Positions 45,097 to 51,609 of a stretch of DNA of 55,050 nt are shown here, piece by piece (position 1 is the stretch's first letter; each line of letters opens with the position of its first letter). The stretch covers positions 1 to 55,050 of the forward strand of contig CAKQPR010000011.1 in assembly GCA_934270565.1 (NCBI GenBank), written 5' to 3'. Source of the stretch: an uncultured Clostridia bacterium (GTDB taxonomy: Bacteria; Bacillota; Clostridia; Christensenellales; Pumilibacteraceae). Made by a program: the position numbers and the translations under genes. Below the pieces are notes generated by a model. The model saw nothing but the letters and a program-made list of their open reading frames with translations. It made no database searches and had not been told where the DNA came from.

Positions 45097-46902
45097 ATGG
45101 CAAAATCAAGACTTATAGGAGACTATCCGGTAATAGGAATCCGCCCCACGATTGACGGGCGCAGAGGCAAAATCAAGGTTCGAGAAAGTCTCGAAGATCA
45201 GACCATGAATATGGCGAAAGCCGCCGCGAAACTTATCGAGGACAATGTGTTCTACTCGAACGGCGAGCACGCGAAAGTTATCGTCGCGGACACGACGATC
45301 GGCAGAGTAGCCGAAGCCGCGGCTTGCGCGGACAAATTCAGAAAAGCGGGCGTGGATATAACGCTTACCGTTACGCCGTGCTGGTGCTACGGCGCGGAAA
45401 CCATGGACATGGATCCCATGACGATCAAGGCGGTCTGGGGCTTTAACGGCACGGAACGCCCGGGCGCGGTGTACCTTGCGTCCGTTCTCGCCACCCACGC
45501 GCAAAAGGGCCTGCCCGCGTTCGGCATTTACGGTCACGAAGTTCAGGAAGCGGACGATAGCGAAATTCCCGCGGACGTAAGAGAAAAGATTCTGCGCTTT
45601 GCCCGCGCCGCCGTTGCGGTCGCTACCATGCGCGGCAAGTCGTACCTTCAGATCGGTTCGGTAACGATGGGTATCGGCGGGTCGATAATTTCTCCCGAGT
45701 TTTTCGAGGAATACCTCGGAATGCGCGTCGAATCCGTGGACGAAGTGGAGATTATCCGCCGTATGGACAAGGGTATTTACGACGAAAAGCAGTACCAAAA
45801 GGCGCTTGAATGGGTTAAGGAAAAGTGCCGCCCCGATTTCGACAAAAATCCGAAAGCTATGCAGAAATCGCCTGCCGAGAAAGAAAAAGACTGGGAATTC
45901 ACGGCGAAAATGGCTTGCATTATCGAGGATCTGTTCAACGGCAACAAGAATTTGCCCGAGGGATGCGAAGAGGAAGCGGTCGGACACAACGCGATCGTCG
46001 GCGGCTTCCAAGGTCAGCGTCAGTGGACGGACTTTTATCCGAACTGCGATTTCCCCGAGAGTATTCTCAATTCGTCGTTCGACTGGAACGGAGCGAGAGA
46101 ACCGTATATACTCGGTACGGAGAACGACACGCTCAACGCTACGAGCATGCTGTTTATGAAACTGCTTACCGGCAGAGCGCAGATGTTCGCGGACGTCCGC
46201 ACTTACTGGTCGGGAGAAGCGGTGAAGCGCGTTACCGGTTACGAGATCGAAGGGAAAGCCAAGGAAGCGGACGGATTTATTCACCTTATAAACTCGGGCG
46301 CTTGTTGCGTGGACGCTTGCGGCGAGGTTAAGGACGAGAACGGATTGCCGACTATGAAAAAGTGGTGGGAAGTCACGGACAAGGATATCGATACAATGAT
46401 GAACGCCACGACGTGGCCTTACGCCGATCTCGGTTATTTCCGCGGCGGCGGTTATTCGAGCCGTTTCGTGACGCGCGCCGAAATGCCCGCAACCATGATA
46501 AGACTTAACCTTATAAAGGGCTTAGGACCGGTATTGCAGATCGTCGAGGGCTGGACGGTTAAACTTCCGGACGAAGTGACGGACAAACTGTGGAAACGTA
46601 CCGACTACACTTGGCCTTGCACATGGTTCACGCCGAGAGTGACGGGCAAGGGCGCGTTCAGGTCTGCTTACGACGTAATGAACAACTGGGGCGCAAATCA
46701 CGGCGCGATTTCTTACGGACATATCGGCGCGGATCTTATCACGATGTGCTCGATGCTCCGTATCCCCGTGTGCATGCACAACGTTGACGAGGCGGATATC
46801 TATCGTCCCGCCGCTTGGAATGCGTTCGGAATGGACAAGGAAGGTCAGGACTACCGCGCCTGCGCCGCTTACGGTCCGATGTACAAAAATATGCGGAAAT
46901 AA
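45097..46902 (+). CDS. fucI: L-fucose isomerase
   Basis: The 601-residue enzyme converts L-fucose to L-fuculose, and in some relatives D-arabinose to D-ribulose. Manganese-binding and catalytic residues match the E. coli enzyme: E342 in GTENDTLNA, D366 in FADVRTYWS and H535 in GANHGAISYGHIGAD. Length is close to the family norm. It is the last intact gene of locus B. Fuculokinase and fuculose-phosphate aldolase are not in the window, so the pathway must finish with genes elsewhere. Confidence 0.96.
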   Translation: MAKSRLIGDYPVIGIRPTIDGRRGKIKVRESLEDQTMNMAKAAAKLIEDNVFYSNGEHAKVIVADTTIGRVAEAAACADKFRKAGVDITLTVTPCWCYGAETMDMDPMTIKAVWGFNGTERPGAVYLASVLATHAQKGLPAFGIYGHEVQEADDSEIPADVREKILRFARAAVAVATMRGKSYLQIGSVTMGIGGSIISPEFFEEYLGMRVESVDEVEIIRRMDKGIYDEKQYQKALEWVKEKCRPDFDKNPKAMQKSPAEKEKDWEFTAKMACIIEDLFNGNKNLPEGCEEEAVGHNAIVGGFQGQRQWTDFYPNCDFPESILNSSFDWNGAREPYILGTENDTLNATSMLFMKLLTGRAQMFADVRTYWSGEAVKRVTGYEIEGKAKEADGFIHLINSGACCVDACGEVKDENGLPTMKKWWEVTDKDIDTMMNATTWPYADLGYFRGGGYSSRFVTRAEMPATMIRLNLIKGLGPVLQIVEGWTVKLPDEVTDKLWKRTDYTWPCTWFTPRVTGKGAFRSAYDVMNNWGANHGAISYGHIGADLITMCSMLRIPVCMHNVDEADIYRPAAWNAFGMDKEGQDYRACAAYGPMYKNMRK

Positions 46903-46973
46903 AATCTGTCGGGCGTTGCGTTAAAGCCGCTTCCGATCCGAAAGAAACCTTTTTACGAACCGATCACCGATAG

Positions 46974-47165
46974 CCAAAAACAAAAACAAGCCGCTATGCG
47001 GGAAATGAGAAAGATTGGAACAAGCAGGAACACTATTTTACGCCTAACAATATGTACTACTATTCCGAAACCGAGCCGGAATTGAATTCCGACGGCACGG
47101 CGTATAACGGCAACTACTGGCGTTATGTGGACGGCGTTCCGACGGTCTGGAAGAAAGAAAATTAA
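46974..47165 (+). pseudogene. C-terminal remnant of a BspA-type LRR gene
   Basis: After an in-frame stop at 46971-46973 the frame encodes about 63 residues: YAGNEKDWNKQEHYF (a typical last LRR_5 repeat end) and then MYYYSETEPELNSDG and GNYWRYVDGVPTVW. This is the same tail as in the three intact LRR lipoproteins of locus B. There is no start codon with a ribosome site, no signal peptide and no repeats upstream, so it is the leftover of a deleted gene. It is 71 bases after the fucose isomerase stop. Confidence 0.75.
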
Positions 47166-47200
47166 GCATCAAGTTATAAATCGATGAAAAATTGCGATAT

Positions 47201-47240
47201 AAATCGCCTTTTCGGTGTCTAAGCCGAAAGGGCGATTTTT
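47201..47240 (+). terminator. Terminator at the end of locus B
   Basis: AAATCGCCTTTTCGG (47201-47215) pairs with CCGAAAGGGCGATTT (47224-47238) over 15 bp with one G-U, followed by TTTTT. The rest of 47241-47377 shows no gene. Confidence 0.88.
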
Positions 47241-47377
47241 CGATTTTGCCGGCGCAATATGGAAAAAACATATTTATCCCGAAATCCGGTTGCGAAAACG
47301 CGGTGATTGTTTTCGGTGTTTTATAAACATCAAAAAGAGAAAACCTTCTGTCGCCGCCGGATGAGTTATTTCAAGCA

Positions 47378-48997
47378 TTATTTTCGGGTTTCCTGTTTTA
47401 GAAGGGTTGCGTAGCGCAGCATTTGCTTGCGCGATGACACGCCGAGTTTCTCAAGAATGTTGTGGTTGTGGAATTTGAGCGTGCTTTCGCGGATATTAAG
47501 CGCGTCGGCGATTTCTTTTGCGGTTTTGCCTTGAAGGTAAAGGTCGAAAACGGTTCTTTCCGTTCTGGTAAGTTCTTTGAGACCGATTTTGAACGCCTCG
47601 TAGTCGTCGGGATCTATTTCGTTTTTACGAGAATAAGCAAGCCGTTCGATCTCTGCCTGTCGCTTGTCGATTTCGGCGGTCTGGTTTTCGGTTACGATTG
47701 CGAGTTCGTCGTTGCGGCGTTTCAGCTTGTCGGTTTCGAGATCGCGAAGTTTGTCCTGTTCGGCGAGGTAGACGAACAGGTCGTCGATTTCCGAAATATC
47801 GGATATTGCTTCGGCGTGCTCTTGCCTGCGTATTTTTTCCAGATTTTTAATCACGGGCGCGACGAATTTTCGCGAAAAGACGACGCAGAGAACAACGGCG
47901 GTGAACACCAGCAAAAAGCAGACCAGAACGATTTTCATCACATTGACTGCAACGGTTTTATCAAATTCGCTCTTCGGTTGCATTACGGCAAGGGTATAGC
48001 GTTCGTTGCAAATCGTCACTTGTTTTTCGACGGCGACGAAGTCGGTTTCGCCGCTAAAGCCTGTGAGGTTTCTTTTTAGTTTTTTCGGTGTAAGCGTGCC
48101 GCTCGGCTTCAAAGAGTAGCCTCCGAGAACGCCTGCCCAAAAGATATTATCGCAATCGATTACGCCGTTTTCGGTCGTTTCGGAAAAGATACAGGTCAAT
48201 TGATCTAATCCTGTCGGTTGGGCAAAGTAATCTTTGAAGTAATTGTTGGAGATTTCAAAACCGCATATACCGTAAAACGAATTGTCCGCGCCGCAGAGCG
48301 GAGTAAGAAAAGCAATCGCTTTTTCGCTTGTTCCACTAAGCGCGAAGATGCCCGTCAGTATCGACTTTCTTTCCAAGTTTTTTTCGTCAAAGAAATCTTT
48401 TATTTCCGGCACGAGTTCGGTTCTGAATTCAAGCCTCCATTTACGATGCGGCATTACGCCGTTTTCTCTTCCGAGATCCGCGCTGCCCCGAAACAGCAAT
48501 AACGTTTCGTCCGTTCGGTCGAGGGTGCTGCGCTGAAAGTATAATCCCGTTCTGGATTTATCCGCGTTTGCTTCGCCTGTATTTACGGTTGCGTCCAGAA
48601 TAATAAACGCGCCGGACGCGTCCGCTTTCAGCAGTTCCTCTTTAAGTTTCGGGAAAAGCGCTTTCTGCACGCCTTCCGTATGCAACAGGGAATCGTCGAG
48701 CGCTCTTAAATCAATTCCGTTTCCGGTCAGATAATCGTCTATTATCGCCGAAGAATCGGTTGCGAGCATTTCGCTCATCATCGTAATGTCGTCGAAGTAT
48801 TTTTCGATCTGTCTTGTGTAAAACTCATTCTGGAATGTGAGGTTGTTCGAGTATTTTTCCGTCGTCGTCGAGAATTGTCCGATGAAAAACAACCCCACTC
48901 CGATAAAGGAGACAACGACGAGAACGAGCGTAAGCATATAAAACGAAAGCTTACGATGCATAGAAGTTTTTTTGCTTTTGAAATCTATGATCTTCAT
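47378..48997 (-). CDS. Membrane-spanning sensor with LuxR-type DNA-binding domain
   Basis: The 539-residue protein has a first membrane segment (about residues 20-42, FYMLTLVLVVVSFIGVGLFF) and an extracellular Cache-like sensor (about 45-345). A second membrane segment follows (about 358-380, VLVCFLLVFTAVVLCVVF), then a coiled coil (about 425-465). A C-terminal LuxR helix-turn-helix (about 475-535: LTRTERTVFDLYLQGKTAKE, then LNIRESTLKFHNHNILEKLG) completes it. It is thus a one-component transmembrane regulator. I favour ATG 48997, with AGGA ahead, over GTG 49021. It is co-transcribed with the binding lipoprotein gene just upstream, which may present ligand to it. Confidence 0.85.
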   Translation of the reverse strand: MKIIDFKSKKTSMHRKLSFYMLTLVLVVVSFIGVGLFFIGQFSTTTEKYSNNLTFQNEFYTRQIEKYFDDITMMSEMLATDSSAIIDDYLTGNGIDLRALDDSLLHTEGVQKALFPKLKEELLKADASGAFIILDATVNTGEANADKSRTGLYFQRSTLDRTDETLLLFRGSADLGRENGVMPHRKWRLEFRTELVPEIKDFFDEKNLERKSILTGIFALSGTSEKAIAFLTPLCGADNSFYGICGFEISNNYFKDYFAQPTGLDQLTCIFSETTENGVIDCDNIFWAGVLGGYSLKPSGTLTPKKLKRNLTGFSGETDFVAVEKQVTICNERYTLAVMQPKSEFDKTVAVNVMKIVLVCFLLVFTAVVLCVVFSRKFVAPVIKNLEKIRRQEHAEAISDISEIDDLFVYLAEQDKLRDLETDKLKRRNDELAIVTENQTAEIDKRQAEIERLAYSRKNEIDPDDYEAFKIGLKELTRTERTVFDLYLQGKTAKEIADALNIRESTLKFHNHNILEKLGVSSRKQMLRYATLLKQETRK

Positions 48998-49024
48998 ATT
49001 CCTGCCGCTCCGATGTTCCACAGC

Positions 49025-50374
49025 TCAGCCGACGCCGAAAAGCGCGGATCTGATTTCCGCAACGAATTGTTCGCAGGTTTTGCCGTTTCCGTATCCGGTT
49101 TTGAGGTTTTGCTGAATATTGCGGATTTTATCGTACAATGCGGTCACTTTTGCGTAATACCCGTCGAAATCGGGCTCTTTTTCAAAGTTGCAGGTAGCGA
49201 CGGTCGAGCGCAAAGCGCCGTAAAGGTCTTTGTATGCTTGCGATTTGAAAGAGCTTTGAGCGATTTTGTCGAAAGCCCCCGCTTTTACGGGCATGTAACC
49301 CGTTGTAAGCACAAATTCCAGATTGCGGCGTTCTTCGGTAAACCATTGCGCAAAAACGGTTGCCGCTTCGGCTTTTGCGGCGGTCGTTTTGTAGGCGCAA
49401 AGCCCGACGCCCGCCTGAGTGGCTACCTTTTGTTTGCCGGCTTGCTGCGGCAATGGCAAAACTTTAAGGTTCATATCTTCGGACGTGTTGTCGGGGTAAG
49501 TAATTTCGTCGTTGTAATAGAGGATGGAAGCCGAAGAACCGATGCCTGCGCAGGTTTGTCCCGTCATAACCTGCGTGTTGGAATACATATCGGATACGAC
49601 GATATGTCCTTTGGCTATGGACGAGGCAAACATATCGTACGCGCTTATAAACGCGGGGTTGTCCGCGTCGTACCAGCCGTCTTTATAAGAAATACTTTCT
49701 CCGTCGGATATGGCGCACAATTCGGCAAGTCTGATAAGGAAGTCTATCGCGCAGAACGGCTTGCCGCCCGACCACTCGTAATATTTTCCGGAAACGTCGA
49801 AAAAGCCTTCCCACGTGTCGAGGTCGGAAAGCGAAACGTTTTTTTCCGCGGCGAATCTGTCGAAAACTCCGCCCGCGACAAAAAGCATATACGTCGATTT
49901 CGAAACGGGAAGAACGCAAAGACTGTTGTCGACCGTTCCGTCTCTGAGAAAGGAGGGGACGAACGAACCGAGGTCGCTTTGAGGAAGACGATTTTTCCAG
50001 TCCAGGAGGTTGTCCGTTCCGAGACTTCTCGCGTCGCTCGCGTGACAAAAGAACAGATCGGGCATGTCCTTGGATCCGGCTTTTTCGGATTGAGCGTCCT
50101 TGAGTTTTTTGCCTATCTGCGCGGCGTTGGACATCAGCGCGACGTTTATTACGATTCCCTTTTCTTTACCTGTCGTCGCATTGAATTGTTCGATATAAAC
50201 GTTCATAGGCGAATCGACCTGCTCGCCGTAAACGTGCCACATGGTAAGAGTTGTCGGTTTTCGGGGGTTAAGCAAAGTCCCGCTCTTGCCGCACGCGACA
50301 AACGAAAGAAACGTTGCGAGTACAATCGCAACGACGATTGAAAATGAAATCGTTTTCTTTATGTTATAACTCAT
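49025..50374 (-). CDS. Extracellular substrate-binding lipoprotein paired with the sensor
   Basis: The 449-residue family-1-type binding protein has a lipobox (LSFVACGK, Cys about 28) and typical features: LTMWHVYGEQVDSP at the N-lobe, MPDLFFCHA, VLPVSKSTYMLFVAGGVFD and a hinge/aromatic region GWYDADNPAF. No permease is adjacent. Instead the next gene (through 47378) is a membrane sensor-regulator. This arrangement suggests a signalling binding protein rather than a transport one, although it could serve an importer elsewhere. It is divergent from the lipoprotein gene at 50757. Confidence 0.88.
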   Translation of the reverse strand: MSYNIKKTISFSIVVAIVLATFLSFVACGKSGTLLNPRKPTTLTMWHVYGEQVDSPMNVYIEQFNATTGKEKGIVINVALMSNAAQIGKKLKDAQSEKAGSKDMPDLFFCHASDARSLGTDNLLDWKNRLPQSDLGSFVPSFLRDGTVDNSLCVLPVSKSTYMLFVAGGVFDRFAAEKNVSLSDLDTWEGFFDVSGKYYEWSGGKPFCAIDFLIRLAELCAISDGESISYKDGWYDADNPAFISAYDMFASSIAKGHIVVSDMYSNTQVMTGQTCAGIGSSASILYYNDEITYPDNTSEDMNLKVLPLPQQAGKQKVATQAGVGLCAYKTTAAKAEAATVFAQWFTEERRNLEFVLTTGYMPVKAGAFDKIAQSSFKSQAYKDLYGALRSTVATCNFEKEPDFDGYYAKVTALYDKIRNIQQNLKTGYGNGKTCEQFVAEIRSALFGVG

Positions 50375-50435
50375 TCTGGTTCTCCGCGGTCCGGGGTGCC
50401 GCGCCGAAACTCGCGCCTTAAAAATTTTTTTTCGA

Positions 50436-50470
50436 TTTTCCCCACCTTTCGGCGGTTTGGGTGGGGGAAA
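50436..50470 (-). other. Leader hairpin upstream of the binding-protein gene
   Basis: TTTTCCCCACC (50436-50446) pairs with GGTGGGGGAAA (50460-50470) with one G-U, loop 13 bases. It lies in the predicted 157-base leader of the minus-strand binding-protein mRNA. The run of A and T 3' of it on the minus strand is not adjacent, so attenuation is possible but unproven. Confidence 0.45.
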
Positions 50471-50489
50471 TGATATTGCGTTTATGATA

Positions 50490-50532
50490 TACTTACCGTA
50501 AGCTCAAACGCATGTGTCGGACGTTGTAAGTA
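50490..50532. promoter_or_regulatory. Inverted repeat at the start point of the sensor operon
   Basis: TACTTAC (50490-50496) and GTAAGTA (50526-50532) form a perfect 7-bp inverted repeat; CTTAC-C-GTAAG (50492-50502) is a further small palindrome. The right arm covers the predicted transcription start. It is a candidate operator for the LuxR-type sensor or for a repressor. Confidence 0.4.
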
Positions 50533-50537
50533 TTTAC

Positions 50538-50566
50538 ATTATAACATATACGTGCGAGAAAGTCAA
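50538..50566 (-). promoter_or_regulatory. Promoter of the binding protein-sensor operon
   Basis: On the minus strand, TTGACT (plus 50561-50566), 17 bases and TATAAT (plus 50538-50543) give a start near 50531. The remaining intergenic DNA (50567-50688) shows no gene; no clear plus-strand promoter was found in it. Confidence 0.75.
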
Positions 50567-50688
50567 TTCGCGCTTGTAATAACGTAAAAAAATTATACGC
50601 GAAAAGATACCGGCTTTGATTTGCCGATTTGATCGCCGCGGTCAAAGGAATTTTCAGAAAGAAACGATAAAACGCAGAACGGCAATAT

Positions 50689-50730
50689 ACGGTTTTAAGT
50701 CGCAAATCCCAAGCGCGATTTGAAATAAAT
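50689..50730 (+). repeat. 42-bp upstream element, copy 1
   Basis: This element is identical over 42 bases to 51543-51584. It contains CAAATC and GATTTG as a 6-bp inverted repeat around CCAAGCGC. It ends 26 bases before the ATG of the InlB-like lipoprotein gene, just before its ribosome site. Confidence 0.9.
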
Positions 50731-50756
50731 CACTTAAATCAAAAAAGGAGAAGATT

Positions 50757-51512
50757 ATGAAAAGAAAGTCATTTCTCGCAATTGTGACGCTGTTGCTGGC
50801 AATTATCCCGCTCACTGCTTGCGACAAGGGTGTACAACACAACCTTGTCGCCGGAAAAGAATATACGATAACCTTTGACAGCAAGGGCGGCAGCGCGGTA
50901 CAGCCCGTTACGGCAAGCGCAGGCGCGGCGATCACGGCTCCTGCCGATCCAACCAAAGACGGTTTTGTTTTTGCAGGCTGGTATGAAAGCACGGACGGCG
51001 GCGCAACGCTTTCCGACACGGCATTCAGTTTTTCATATATGCCGGCAAGAGTTTTCACGCTTTACGCAAAGTGGGCGACTGCCGACATCAAGGGCAAGAC
51101 TTTCAATAAAGTTGACGCAACCCTCGAGTGGGAGTCCGAAGCCGTCAAGCAAGCGCTCCTTACAGACATGAGAATGACGGAGGAGCAGTTTATACAAAGT
51201 CATAAGGTATCAAAAGTTACGCTCGTTTTTGCGGCGGATAAAGATTCCGTGACGGCGACTTATGATCAAAATCCGGGCGAAGAAGACGATAAAGGCAAAG
51301 GCATCGCAACGCTGTTGTACAGGATTAAAGGCTCTGCTATCGTGTTCTATGAAAGCCAGGAAGATATGGAAAACGAAATCTCCTCTCACAGCTACGGATT
51401 GCTTGCCGGCTCGACGTTTGAGTTGTCCGCAGATAAAACGACCATTATACAGAGCAATATCCTACCGGGAATGGGAACGATTAAATATAAGTATACCGTT
51501 GTGGTAAAATAA
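50757..51512 (+). CDS. InlB B-repeat lipoprotein
   Basis: The 251-residue lipoprotein (lipobox IPLTACDK, Cys about 22) has an InlB B-repeat/Flg_new domain at about residues 35-105 (YTITFDSKGGSAVQPVTASA, then GFVFAGWYES and FTLYAKW). A C-terminal beta-rich domain of about 140 residues follows that I do not recognise. AAAAAAGGAG precedes the ATG. It is preceded by copy 1 of the 42-bp element and followed, 97 bases on, by a gene with copy 2, so the two are probably expressed under the same control. Confidence 0.85.
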   Translation: MKRKSFLAIVTLLLAIIPLTACDKGVQHNLVAGKEYTITFDSKGGSAVQPVTASAGAAITAPADPTKDGFVFAGWYESTDGGATLSDTAFSFSYMPARVFTLYAKWATADIKGKTFNKVDATLEWESEAVKQALLTDMRMTEEQFIQSHKVSKVTLVFAADKDSVTATYDQNPGEEDDKGKGIATLLYRIKGSAIVFYESQEDMENEISSHSYGLLAGSTFELSADKTTIIQSNILPGMGTIKYKYTVVVK

Positions 51513-51542
51513 TCAGACAAAGCCATACAAACACACCAAACA

Positions 51543-51584
51543 ACGGTTTTAAGTCGCAAATCCCAAGCGCGATTTGAAATAAAT
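51543..51584 (+). repeat. 42-bp upstream element, copy 2
   Basis: This is an identical copy of 50689-50730. It ends 25 bases before the ATG of the lipoprotein at 51610. Flanking bases differ on both sides, so the repeat is sharply bounded. Confidence 0.9.
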
Positions 51585-51609
51585 AAAAAACTTACAAAAG
51601 GAGAGAATT

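Noticed and set aside
48875..50341. 488-codon plus-strand open frame opposite the binding-protein gene
   Set aside because: The minus-strand reading has a lipobox and family motifs; the plus-strand one has neither.
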